Positions 14,036 through 21,815 of a DNA stretch of 26,661 nt are shown here, piece by piece. The notes beneath the pieces were generated by a model. That model was not told where the DNA came from. It made no database searches and saw only the letters and a list, made by a program, of their open reading frames with translations. The stretch lies in NCBI GenBank assembly GCA_050288705.1, contig JBNKEI010000097.1:1-26661 (forward strand), given 5' to 3'. The stretch comes from JBNKEI01 sp050288705 (GTDB lineage: Bacteria; Myxococcota; Myxococcia; Myxococcales; UBA5297). The position numbers and the translations under genes were made by a program. Positions within the stretch are counted from its first letter, which is position 1. Every line of letters begins with the position of its first letter.

Positions 14036-15238
14036 TTAAAGAAAAGCTCCCCGGTTTCCAACAGAATCTTTACCGACACTCACCGTTTTCAGCTCTCCAG
14101 TTTGCCGCGTCTCGTACCCGCCCATGCTTTCCAGCTCTCGCCGAAAAGAACGACTATTAACAGTATCTATTAGTCGCTTCATCTGCGGCTCTTTCATGCC
14201 CTCCTCAGCAAATGCTAAGTCAAATCTTTCGGAAACCAAAGGAATAAACTCTAGCCCATAAACTAACGCTGCGCTGCGAATAGCGATTCCTATGTCGGCT
14301 ACATTCATGGCCACTGCCTCGGCGACTTCCAGATGACCACGAGCAGCGTACCCGCAAGTTCGTACGTTTTTCCAGGTCAAACTACAGCGAGTGAGCTCTC
14401 TTTCCAGCAATCGGTGCGCACCGGCTCCTGGTTCGCGTGCAACCAAACGAACTTCAGAACGCAGTAAATCTTCCACTCCTTGAATGTTCAAGGGATTTTT
14501 TCTCTGCACTACCCAGCCCTCTTCCCACGTCGCGAAATGCAGCAACGCCATGGAACGCTTGGGAAGATGGCGGCGGACAAAAAAATGGTTGTCTTCCTGG
14601 AAGCTTTCCCCCTGCAAGTGAATCCCTGCCAAATGGACTACTCCCCTAGCTAAACAATCCAGTGCGGCAAGACTCGCTCCGGAAAGCCAAGTTAGTTTTC
14701 CTGCAACACGGTGTTGCTGAGCAAATCGTGCCGCTAGTAAACCTAAAGCAGGAGCGCAACCCATGACCACCAACCCATGACGAGCGTCGTCTACGTCCTC
14801 CAGCATTTCTATTCTTGCCAGCTTTCGACCTTTAGAATTTTTCCATCGCCGATATTCGGACACTGGAAGCAGACCGGCGGCGGCTGCTGTCCAATAGCGA
14901 TTGCTAAGAGGATGGGCCACCCATTTACCTTCTACTTCTGCTAACGCAACCCGCAAATCATTTTCTTCCTCCAGACTAGCACCATCGTCGATTTCCAGAG
15001 CACTTCCTATTTGCGCCTCTACCATTCCCCGTTTTTCTTGTTCCAACCAGAACAAGGAGTCCACTCGACATCCCAACGCCTGGGCCAGCCGAAGAGCCAC
15101 TCCAGTGGAGGCCACCATTTTTCCTGCCTCTATGCTACATAGACTCTGACGGGAAAGAGAAACTCTGTCCGCCAATTCCTTTTGACTCCATCCTTTTTCT
15201 AGTCGATAGCGCCGCACGGCATTGCAGACCTTTTCCAT
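14036..15238 (-). CDS. HTH (Xre-type) regulator fused to a periplasmic-binding-like sensor domain, probable molybdate regulator
   Basis: A 400-residue one-component regulator. I choose ATG 15238 (MEKVCNAVRRYR), with AAGGAG six bases upstream, over the in-frame ATG 15295, which lies within the palindromic promoter region. An Xre-type HTH occupies about residues 8-60: YRLEKGWSQKELADRVSLSR, then SIEAGKMVAST and the following helix ALRLAQALG. The remaining ~300 residues resemble the PBP-like domain found in DNA-binding molybdate sensors (PF12727-type), with NPLNIQGVEDLL, REPGAGAHRLLEREL, HLEVAEAVAMNVADIGIAIR and FDLAFAEEG. It is divergent from modABC, with a 118-base gap carrying two related palindromes, so it is likely to control modABC and itself. 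The ligand (molybdate or tungstate) is inferred from context. Confidence 0.8.
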   Translation of the reverse strand: MEKVCNAVRRYRLEKGWSQKELADRVSLSRQSLCSIEAGKMVASTGVALRLAQALGCRVDSLFWLEQEKRGMVEAQIGSALEIDDGASLEEENDLRVALAEVEGKWVAHPLSNRYWTAAAAGLLPVSEYRRWKNSKGRKLARIEMLEDVDDARHGLVVMGCAPALGLLAARFAQQHRVAGKLTWLSGASLAALDCLARGVVHLAGIHLQGESFQEDNHFFVRRHLPKRSMALLHFATWEEGWVVQRKNPLNIQGVEDLLRSEVRLVAREPGAGAHRLLERELTRCSLTWKNVRTCGYAARGHLEVAEAVAMNVADIGIAIRSAALVYGLEFIPLVSERFDLAFAEEGMKEPQMKRLIDTVNSRSFRRELESMGGYETRQTGELKTVSVGKDSVGNRGAFL

Positions 15239-15281
15239 TATTTTCTCCTTGAAAACTGCTGCCGAATCGTGTCGCATTGGA

Positions 15282-15331
15282 TTGACATATGTCAATTAAG
15301 ATTTGCACATGACAACCAGAAGTCCTAGACT
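15282..15331 (+). promoter_or_regulatory. Divergent operator/promoter region between the HTH-PBP regulator and modA
   Basis: TTGACATATGTCAA (15282-15295) is a perfect 14-bp palindrome. TTGCACATGACAA (15303-15315) is an imperfect relative whose start lies 21 bases away, about two helical turns, a spacing typical of paired repressor sites. TTGCAC (15303-15308) and TAGACT (15326-15331), 17 bases apart, form a plausible promoter for modA overlapping the second palindrome. Binding by the adjacent regulator is inferred. Confidence 0.45.
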
Positions 15332-15356
15332 CTAGATACGAAAGGATTTTGGAAAA

Positions 15357-16112
15357 ATGAAACGTTTTTCCTCACTTGCAAGTGTTATCGTTAATCTTAC
15401 ATTTTTTATGGCGTGGTCTTTTCCTGCCTGGGCCGATAATATTGTAGTTTTTGCCGCAGCAGGCACTGCAAAAGCCTTTCCGGAAATTGGTAATAAATTC
15501 GAGCAGGCAACCGGGCATCGGGTTCGTTTTTCTTTTGCCGCCTCGGGGATATTAGCCCAGCAGATTATGGCAGGCGCACCTGCCGATGTTTTTGTTTCTG
15601 CTGATTCTAATTGGATGAAAGAGCTCGAAAAAAAAGGCCTGGTTCTTTCCCAAGATCATAAGCCTTTGCTTTCTAATCAATTAGTTATAATAGTCCCTAC
15701 TTCTTCTGATTTAACTGCAAATATTCCCAGAATTTTGAAACAAGTTCGTCGAATAGCTATCGCCGACCCCAAAATAGCCCCTGCCGGACGCTATGCGCAA
15801 ATTTGGCTACAACACTTGCATCTATGGAACGAGCTCCAACCAAAAATGGTGCCCACTCTCAGTGTCCGCGCCGCTCTGGCAGCAGTAGAAACTGAAGCCG
15901 CTCCTTTAGGCCTAGTGTACAGGTCTGACGCGGTAACTTCCCAAAGAGTGCGAGAGATATATTCTATCCCCTCAGCTCAGACTACCCCCATTGTGTTTCC
16001 AATAGCACGAATCGCCCAATGCAAAAAGAAAGCAGCTGATGAATTCATTCGGTTTCTCAATCAGAAATCCGCCAAAAATATTTTTCAGAAATACGGCTTC
16101 GTACCTTTATGA
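15357..16112 (+). CDS. modA: Molybdate ABC transporter substrate-binding protein ModA
   Basis: A 251-residue periplasmic protein with a clear signal peptide (MKRFSSLASVIVNLTFFMAW, cleavage near AWA-DN). The mature start DNIVVFAAAGTAKAFPEIGN carries the ModA pattern of A-A-x-S/G-T/L near the anion site. FSFAASGILAQQIMAGAPAD, then VFVSADSNWMKEL, is strongly typical of ModA/WtpA-like binders. A later block, ALAAVETEAAPLGLVYRSDA, supplies the rest of the oxyanion pocket. The protein captures molybdate or tungstate for delivery to ModBC. Start ATG 15357. Its stop overlaps the modB start (ATGA at 16109-16112), so modABC is a coupled operon. Confidence 0.93.
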   Translation: MKRFSSLASVIVNLTFFMAWSFPAWADNIVVFAAAGTAKAFPEIGNKFEQATGHRVRFSFAASGILAQQIMAGAPADVFVSADSNWMKELEKKGLVLSQDHKPLLSNQLVIIVPTSSDLTANIPRILKQVRRIAIADPKIAPAGRYAQIWLQHLHLWNELQPKMVPTLSVRAALAAVETEAAPLGLVYRSDAVTSQRVREIYSIPSAQTTPIVFPIARIAQCKKKAADEFIRFLNQKSAKNIFQKYGFVPL

Positions 16113-16798
16113 ATCTAAATTTATCAGCAGAAGACTTTTCTCTAATTGCCTTCACAATGGGATCAGCGTCGCTAGCCACGCTTATTACCCTACCCCTAGG
16201 AATTTTGGCGGGATGGTGGTTAGCCTATGGCAAGAGTCCAGGAAAGGGAATATTAGAGACTCTGCTTACCCTTCCTTTGGTTCTGCCGCCCTCGGCCGTG
16301 GGACTAATTTTACTGGAACTACTACAACGCCGAGGTCCTTTAGGAGCAATTTTTGACTACGGGGGAATGGAAATTGTTTTCACTTGGAAAGCAGTGGTTT
16401 TGGCTTGTTCAGTTATGTCTTTTCCCCTACTTACCCGTTCTATTCGCACCGCGTTTGAAGAAACTGATTTACGATTAATTGGAATTGCTCGAACTCTGGG
16501 AAGAGGACCAATCAATGCTTTTTTTACCGTGGTCCTTCCTCTTTCCTGGCGAGGAATTCTTTCAGGAGCTACCTTGGGCTTTTCTCGTGCACTAGGCGAA
16601 TTTGGCGCTACCATATTTATTGCAGGCAACATTCCTGGTCAAACCCAAACCCTGGCCCTTTCTATTTTTCAGAGATCGCAATCGGGAGATCAAGCAGGAG
16701 CCTGGCGACTGGTTGGCATTGCTTGTCTTCTGGCATTTGCCGCAGTGATCACTGCTAATGCAATTTCACGAAAACGTAGCCAAAGGTTTTTGTCTTGA
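16109..16798 (+). CDS. modB: Molybdate ABC transporter permease ModB
   Basis: A 229-residue inner-membrane permease with five to six hydrophobic segments. The first lies at about residues 14-36 (MGSASLATLITLPLGILAGW) and the last near 200-220. The conserved LPLVLPPSAVGLILLELL block and the EAA-type cytoplasmic loop (SRALGEFGATIFIAGNIPGQ) are the hallmarks of ModB/CysT-like permeases. It forms the channel of the molybdate importer with ModA and ModC. The start ATG 16109 overlaps the modA stop by four bases, and its own stop overlaps the TTG start of modC (TTGA), so all three are translationally coupled. Confidence 0.93.
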   Translation: MNLNLSAEDFSLIAFTMGSASLATLITLPLGILAGWWLAYGKSPGKGILETLLTLPLVLPPSAVGLILLELLQRRGPLGAIFDYGGMEIVFTWKAVVLACSVMSFPLLTRSIRTAFEETDLRLIGIARTLGRGPINAFFTVVLPLSWRGILSGATLGFSRALGEFGATIFIAGNIPGQTQTLALSIFQRSQSGDQAGAWRLVGIACLLAFAAVITANAISRKRSQRFLS

Positions 16799-17502
16799 TT
16801 GATATCGACATCCAGCTTCCGCTAGATCGTTTCCCACTGCAATTGGCTTTTCGATGCCAAGCCTCTTCCTTTGCTATATTAGGACCCTCTGGCTGCGGAA
16901 AAACTTCATTTTTGGAAACCATGGCTGGTCTTCGTCGCCATGCCCAAGGTCGCATTGAAGTACAATCGACGCTCTGGCTCCATAGCGAGAAAGGCATATT
17001 CTTACCTCCCGAAAAACGACGGGTTGGCTACGTTCCTCAAGATGCCGTCTTGTTTCCTCATCTTACGGTTCGAGAAAATATCCGCTTTGGTATGAACAAA
17101 AAAAGTCCTCCCGAATACATTTTTGAAGAAGCGATTGAGCATATGGAAATTGGAGGCTTTCTAAAACGCTATCCTCGCACTTTATCAGGAGGAGAGAAAC
17201 AAAGAGTAGCCATTGCCCGGGCGTTAGTGACCAAACCATGCCTGCTCCTGTTGGATGAACCTCTGGCGTCACTCGATGAGAAACGTAAAGAACGAATTCT
17301 TCCTTATTTATCCTATTTAGGAAAACAGCCTAACACCAACTTGATTGTAGTGACGCATCAAGAGAATGAAGCTAGGTATCTAGTCGATACAATTTTCCGC
17401 ATGCAGGAAGGGACCTTCTGCGCAAAAAGAACTCATCCGTTTCTGCAATTGTCGTCTCCGGATAGCAGAGCCCCAGAGCAATCGAACTCTAGATCTGCTT
17501 GA
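16795..17502 (+). CDS. modC: Molybdate ABC transporter ATPase ModC, short form without a MOP/TOBE domain
   Basis: A 235-residue ATPase with Walker A LGPSGCGKTS (about residues 30-39), Q-loop at VGYVPQDAVLFPHLTVRENI, signature TLSGGEKQRVAIARALV, Walker B LLLLDEPLASLDE and switch His in VVTHQ. Start is TTG 16795, overlapping the modB stop. ModC of the E. coli type has about 350 residues with a C-terminal MOP/TOBE molybdate-sensing region. Here the protein ends soon after the nucleotide-binding domain, so that regulatory domain is absent. Sensing may be left to the divergent regulator. Identity as ModC rests on the operon and on resemblance of the nucleotide-binding domain. Confidence 0.9.
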   Translation: MIDIDIQLPLDRFPLQLAFRCQASSFAILGPSGCGKTSFLETMAGLRRHAQGRIEVQSTLWLHSEKGIFLPPEKRRVGYVPQDAVLFPHLTVRENIRFGMNKKSPPEYIFEEAIEHMEIGGFLKRYPRTLSGGEKQRVAIARALVTKPCLLLLDEPLASLDEKRKERILPYLSYLGKQPNTNLIVVTHQENEARYLVDTIFRMQEGTFCAKRTHPFLQLSSPDSRAPEQSNSRSA

Positions 17503-17824
17503 CAAACGAACAAATCCTCCCGACCACCTTTACAAGGGGGAATCTTCGAGAAATTGTATGTTAATTTGTGACATAATCCGTAGCGCAGGGACTTGGGACC
17601 TCGATTCATCCACAACTAAGCTCCAAGTGCGAACAGATCAGACTCCCAGTGCTTTGCGTGCGTCTTTTCCTTTAAAGAGCTAAATTGCCTCTTGATAAAA
17701 AACAAAGTGACTATTTGAATAAGGAAGGTTTTGCTGGCTCTCTACGTTCTCGTCTTGGCGCTCGACCCCAAGCGAGAGAAGCAGGTAGCCCGTTTTTTGA
17801 ATAGCGGTTAAAGGAGTAGGAATT
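17503..17824. repeat. Gene-free stretch with a short palindromic repeat remnant near 17511-17545
   Basis: CAAATCCTCCCGACCACCTT followed by TACAAGGGGGAATC resembles the arm-loop-arm of a common dispersed palindrome (CAAATCCCCC...AAGGGGGA). It has a weak CCTT/AAGG stem just after modC and might help terminate it. The remainder shows no coding signal. AAAGGAG near 17812 is the Shine-Dalgarno of the PBP1A gene. Confidence 0.35.
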
Positions 17825-20329
17825 TTGAGAAAATCCAGAAAAAAAATAAGGCGAACTCACTGGACTATTCGCTGTTTTAAGTACCTAATGCTTCTAAGCC
17901 TGGCAAGCATGTTATTGGTAATAGGGCTTTTCTTATATTATGGACAGGATTTGCCTTCGGTGGAAGTTTTGCAGGAGTTTCCGCTTCCCCAAGTCAGTCG
18001 GGTATACGATCGCAATGGCAACCATGTTGCCGAGTTTTTCCATGAACGGCGTACAGTTGTCGCTGAAAAAGCCATTCCCACGGTAGTAAAACAAGCAATG
18101 GTAGCCTCGGAAGATGCCGCGTTCTTTGAGCATGGGGGCCTAGATTATTTGGGAATAGTTAGGGCATTGATTAAAGATATAAAAAACTTACGATTAACCC
18201 AAGGAGCTTCTACTATAACTCAACAAGTTGTAAAAAACATGGTTTTGTCCCCGGAACGGTCAATCGCACGAAAAATAAAAGAAGCCATTTTGGCGCGTAG
18301 ACTCGAACAGAATCTCTCCAAAGATCAAATACTTGTATTGTATTTAAACTATATTCCTTTTGGCCACGGCCGCTACGGAATTGAAGAAGCAGCACAATTT
18401 TATTTTGGAAAATCCACCAGCGGTCTTAACTTGGGAGAAGCAGCTTTGTTGGTAGGCTTACCACAATCGCCTTCACGGCTTTCTCCTATACGTCATCCTA
18501 AAAGAGCGAAAGCACGACAAGCATATGTTTTGAAGCAAATGGTATCTAATGGGTACATTTCTCAAAAACAAGCGCAAGCAGAAGTTGCCAAGCCATTGAA
18601 GATAGAGCCTAAATCGCCTCCCAATATTGGTCCTTATTATATTGAAGAGGTTCGTAAATATTTAGTGAATCGCTACGGCAAAACTATGGTTTACGAAGGA
18701 GGGTTACGCATTCACTTAGGCATGGACAGTTCTCTTCAGAGTGTGGCCGACTCAGCATTGCAAGACGGTTTAAAAGAATTGGATCGCCGTTTCGGATTTC
18801 ATACCCCCAAAAAGCGGCTTTCCCTTAAAGACATTGACATTGGCCGGAAGCAATGGCTGCAAAGGACGGGCATAAAAGGCGAAAATTTACCTGTAAATAG
18901 CCGCACTAAAAAACCAACTTATGTTTGGGATTTCAGTCAGATAAGCAACGCCAATGATATTCAATGGAGCAAAAAGATAAGAAAACTTTCTTTACAACCG
19001 GGAGTATCAACAGTAGCACCGGTACAATCGGTTGATCGTCAAAAAGCCATAATTAATCTAGGAACTACTTTTGGAGTTATTCCTCTAGGCTTATTAAAAT
19101 GGGCAAGAAAATACTCGCCAATAAAAAGAACTAAAACTCCTAGCAAAGCCAGCGACGTTCTGAAACCAGGCCAATTAGTGAGGGTACTGATAAAAAACGT
19201 GGCCAAGTCCCATAAAAAAGAAAAAAATAGTTCGGTCACTCAGCCCGTGATAACACTTCAACTCGATCCTGTTCCCACTGTTCAAGGAGCATTGGTTACC
19301 ATTGAGCCGGTTTCTCGTCAGGTATTGGCGTTATCCGGCGGATACGATTTCTACATTAGCCCTTTCAATAGAGCTACTCAGGCTAAACGGCAACCAGGAT
19401 CTTGCTTTAAGCCATTTCTGTATGGCGCTGCCCTAGCTAGCGGAAAGTTTACTGCCGCCACTATTCTTAATGACGCTCCCGATTTATTTAGGGACCCTTG
19501 GACCGGAAAAACCTGGAAGCCCCGAAATTTTGAAGTCAACGCTTTTGAAGGTCCCATGAGCTTACGCACCGCTTTATCAAAATCGAAAAATACCATTGCA
19601 GTTCGCCTCATTGACTCGCTTCAGCCATCAGCAGTTATCGATTTAGCCAGAAAAGCTGGCATCGAGTCCAACTTGCCGGAAAGTCTTTCTCTGGCTCTAG
19701 GAACCGGAGAAGTTACCCCCCTAGAATTGGCCAATAGCTACGCCACTATCGCTTCCATGGGAAAACGAGCCGAGCCCATTATGATAACCAAAGTTTGCGA
19801 CCGAACTGGAAAGGTTCTTGAAGAACACCAAGCAATATCCGAAGAAACCATTTCTCCGGCAGTTGCTTTTGTGCTCACCTCTTTAATGCAAAGCGTTATT
19901 GAAAGTGGCACTGGAATCAGAGCAGCAAGACTGAAAAGGCCTATAGCAGGAAAAACCGGCACCACTTCTGATTCGCGAGATGCCTGGTTTTCGGCCTTTA
20001 CGCCCGATTTAGTCACCACCGTTTGGACTGGTTTCGATGACCATTCATCCATGGGAGCGTCTATTACTGGGGGCCGAGGAGCTCTACCAATTTGGTTAGA
20101 ATTTATGGAAAAGGCGCTGAAAGATCGACCGAAGAGTGAGTTTTCCATGCCGGAAGGAGTGGAATCGATCCTCATAGATCCTTTGTCAGGATTACGAGCG
20201 CAAGAAGGAACTCCCGGCCGTATGGAGTATTTTGTGGAAGGAACCGCTCCTACCGAATACGCGGTACCTCCCGACGAAGCAGATCCAGAAATGCTTTTTC
20301 TCGAAGACCAGGCGGAAGAACGTTTTTAG
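17825..20329 (+). CDS. mrcA: Bifunctional penicillin-binding protein 1A (class A PBP)
   Basis: An 834-residue inner-membrane enzyme that polymerises glycan strands and cross-links peptidoglycan in the periplasm. A basic N-terminus and one membrane segment (about residues 19-39) precede the GT51 domain, with Glu96 in VASEDAAFFEHGGLDYLGI and the blocks GASTITQQVVKN, RKIKEAILARRLEQNLSKDQ and YLNYIPFGHGRYG. A variable OB-like insert covers about 320-480 (Lys-rich, e.g. KRTKTPSKASD). The transpeptidase domain has the nucleophile motif Ser526-C-F-Lys529, Ser587-Lys-Asn589 and Lys710-Thr-Gly712. All catalytic motifs are intact. Start TTG 17825 follows AAAGGAG by about 8 bases. It ends one base from the convergent ftsB stop. 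Confidence 0.95.
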   Translation: MRKSRKKIRRTHWTIRCFKYLMLLSLASMLLVIGLFLYYGQDLPSVEVLQEFPLPQVSRVYDRNGNHVAEFFHERRTVVAEKAIPTVVKQAMVASEDAAFFEHGGLDYLGIVRALIKDIKNLRLTQGASTITQQVVKNMVLSPERSIARKIKEAILARRLEQNLSKDQILVLYLNYIPFGHGRYGIEEAAQFYFGKSTSGLNLGEAALLVGLPQSPSRLSPIRHPKRAKARQAYVLKQMVSNGYISQKQAQAEVAKPLKIEPKSPPNIGPYYIEEVRKYLVNRYGKTMVYEGGLRIHLGMDSSLQSVADSALQDGLKELDRRFGFHTPKKRLSLKDIDIGRKQWLQRTGIKGENLPVNSRTKKPTYVWDFSQISNANDIQWSKKIRKLSLQPGVSTVAPVQSVDRQKAIINLGTTFGVIPLGLLKWARKYSPIKRTKTPSKASDVLKPGQLVRVLIKNVAKSHKKEKNSSVTQPVITLQLDPVPTVQGALVTIEPVSRQVLALSGGYDFYISPFNRATQAKRQPGSCFKPFLYGAALASGKFTAATILNDAPDLFRDPWTGKTWKPRNFEVNAFEGPMSLRTALSKSKNTIAVRLIDSLQPSAVIDLARKAGIESNLPESLSLALGTGEVTPLELANSYATIASMGKRAEPIMITKVCDRTGKVLEEHQAISEETISPAVAFVLTSLMQSVIESGTGIRAARLKRPIAGKTGTTSDSRDAWFSAFTPDLVTTVWTGFDDHSSMGASITGGRGALPIWLEFMEKALKDRPKSEFSMPEGVESILIDPLSGLRAQEGTPGRMEYFVEGTAPTEYAVPPDEADPEMLFLEDQAEERF

Positions 20330-20330
20330 C

Positions 20331-20642
20331 TTACTCAAAAGTAAACACCACATCGCTTTTACGAACCAGCCCAAGGTCTTCGCGAGCTGCTTTCTCTAGG
20401 GCCTTCCAATCTCCGGAGAGACTTTTAATTTCGCGAAGAAGCGCCTGGTTTTCTTCCTTCAGTGCCCGCTGTTTTTCTAGGTAACTATTGATCTCTGCCT
20501 GGAGTTTGGAGCGACGCTGTAACCCTCGAGCATCCAACACCGAGAGGACAGTTAGCACCACACAGGCAGCAATAGCCCAGAGAATGAGTTTTCGCGAACG
20601 AGTCACGGCGTCAAAGAGTAGCAGCGTTCGGCTTTCTGGCAA
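20331..20642 (-). CDS. ftsB: FtsB/DivIC-family cell-division protein
   Basis: A 103-residue bitopic protein. It has a short cytoplasmic N-terminus, one membrane helix at about residues 18-38 (KLILWAIAACVVLTVLSVLD) and then a heptad-rich coiled coil (KLQAEINSYLEKQRALKEEN, continuing to about residue 75). It ends with KAAREDLGLVRKSDVVFTFE, where ARE-x-LGLV-x-x-x-E/D-x-V-F is the FtsB/DivIC signature. With FtsL and FtsQ, FtsB links the divisome to septal peptidoglycan synthesis. The start is TTG 20642; no in-frame ATG exists nearby and the Shine-Dalgarno is poor. It converges with the PBP1A gene with a single base between stop codons. Confidence 0.87.
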   Translation of the reverse strand: MPESRTLLLFDAVTRSRKLILWAIAACVVLTVLSVLDARGLQRRSKLQAEINSYLEKQRALKEENQALLREIKSLSGDWKALEKAAREDLGLVRKSDVVFTFE

Positions 20643-20810
20643 GAAAACAACCGAGCTGGTTTTTGTCTGGGCACACGCATGCGCCTTTTTTACCTGCTTT
20701 TGTTAGCTTGTCTACAGTTGTTTCCAAAATATTCTTTTTTTTCTAACAATAGTAACCCGGCAATCGCCCGGCTGGCAAATCTGTCCGATTGTTACCTTGC
20801 ATGCAGAATA

Positions 20811-20830
20811 TTTGATGTCTTGACATCAAA
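20811..20830. promoter_or_regulatory. Perfect 20-bp palindrome, operator-like
   Basis: TTTGATGTC-TT-GACATCAAA is an inverted repeat with perfect 9-bp arms and a 2-base centre. It lies just upstream of the broken vapC-like frame, where a VapBC-type autoregulatory operator would be expected. No intact antitoxin is next to it. Confidence 0.45.
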
Positions 20831-20835
20831 ACTAG

Positions 20836-21066
20836 GAAACATACCTATGCAATAAACTCGCTCCTCAACACACAAAAGCGCGTGATTGGTGGGAAGAATG
20901 TATGAACGGACGAGTTACGGTTGGTTTATCGTGGCTGGTCATGAGTGGTTTTATCCGCTTGATGACCCATCCAAGGATTTTAAAAGACCCTATGAAAGCA
21001 ACTGAAGCAACCAAGCAAACGCAGATATGGCTTCAACAGGCTGGAGAAATCCACTTAACTGACTGA
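20836..21066 (+). pseudogene. VapC-like PIN-domain toxin remnant
   Basis: An open frame of 76 codons (no start at its 5' end; in-frame TAG at 20833). It encodes TYLCNKLAPQHTKARDWWEE, then NGRVTVGLSWLVMSGFIRLM, THPRILKDPMKATEA and TQIWLQQAGEIHLTD, then TGA. This follows the middle of the PIN-domain VapC subfamily: H-x-KA-x-x-W, GLSWLV-x-SGF-x-R-x-x-THPRI, and a helix ending before the segment with the later acidic residues. The N-terminal strand with the first catalytic Asp and the C-terminal third are missing, so the ribonuclease would be inactive. An internal ATG at 20902 could start a 54-codon peptide, but that is unlikely to be functional. No vapB antitoxin is recognisable nearby. Confidence 0.65.
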
Positions 21067-21104
21067 TTAAAAGCAGGACAAGCAAATACCTGCCCTGCTT
21101 TAGG

Positions 21105-21560
21105 TCATACCTCTTCTGACTTCTTTGCGATATCTATATAACCGCCGGCTTCGGAGTTGGTTTTGGAGGAGCCATATCGGAAGCCCTCTGAGAAGCCGGC
21201 TTGGTAGCTTTTTCGGGAGCTGGCGTCGCTGAAGCCATCCTGTGCGGCTTTGTAGCCAGCGTTGTAGCCGGCCTTGGAGCCGAAGATCTCGCCGGCCTTG
21301 GAACCAGCCTCGGCTCCAGCCCCGCCTCCAGCCCTGGAGCCAGCCCTGGAGCCGGTTCTGGAGCCAGCCCTGGAGCCAGCGTCATGGCCGGCGTTATAGC
21401 CGAAAAAGGCGCCGGCTGCGGTGCCTGCCACAGCACCGGCTGCAGCGCCGGCTAAAGCGCCGGCCTTAGAGCTAGAGCCACCGCCCCCTCCTGGCAATCC
21501 TGGATTATCTCTACCATAACGGGAGGCCAGGTTAATTTCTTTGTTTGGTTTAACGTTCAT
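21105..21560 (-). CDS. Glycine-zipper protein with 18 consecutive xxxG tetrads; unrecognised
   Basis: A 151-residue protein with a polar N-terminus (MNVKPNKEINLASRYGRDNP), a Gly-rich hinge (GLPGGGGGSSS), and then glycine at every fourth residue from Gly34 to Gly102 without interruption, 18 tetrads. The first seven tetrads are hydrophobic (ALAG AAAG AVAG TAAG AFFG), a glycine-zipper pattern that could insert in a membrane. The next eleven are polar (SRAG SRTG SRAG and so on), followed by a non-repetitive tail (SYQAGFSEGFRYGSSKTNSE). Start ATG 21560 has AGAGGG about 8 bases upstream. I do not recognise a family. Its neighbour at 21816 is a PTP-like phosphatase on the same strand, 255 bases upstream. 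Membrane-active, surface or secreted roles are all possible. Confidence 0.7.
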   Translation of the reverse strand: MNVKPNKEINLASRYGRDNPGLPGGGGGSSSKAGALAGAAAGAVAGTAAGAFFGYNAGHDAGSRAGSRTGSRAGSRAGGGAGAEAGSKAGEIFGSKAGYNAGYKAAQDGFSDASSRKSYQAGFSEGFRYGSSKTNSEAGGYIDIAKKSEEV

Positions 21561-21815
21561 GATTTCGCCCTCTTTATTTCAATGTAAATTCAAATTGCCT
21601 AACATGTTGGCCTACAGTCTAACGCCATTCCCTTGAACGGGCTTTCTTGAAGACCGTCAACGTAGCCGACAATCTTCGATCAGGACTCCTGCCGTGCGAT
21701 TATCGTGACTTCCAAAAGGAAGTTGCGTGGCTTCTGTCGAATTTTGTAAGCTAATTCGCGCACTTCGGGCTTTATACGAAGGCGAGAGACTCTGCTTTCC
21801 GTCGCTTCTCGGAGA

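Noticed and set aside
20640..20700. ATG upstream of ftsB as an alternative start
   Set aside because: The ATG near 20680 is in a different frame; within the ftsB frame TTG 20642 is the nearest usable start.
21201..21469. Plus-strand ORFs and a second minus frame over the Gly-tetrad gene
   Set aside because: The repetitive codons give long open frames in several readings; only the 21105-21560 minus frame has a good Shine-Dalgarno and non-repetitive ends.
21561..21815. Possible decayed gene between the Gly-tetrad gene and the PTP-like gene (minus frame with LRIKPEVRELAYKIRQ)
   Set aside because: The open stretch is short with an internal stop and I recognise no family; too little to call even a pseudogene.
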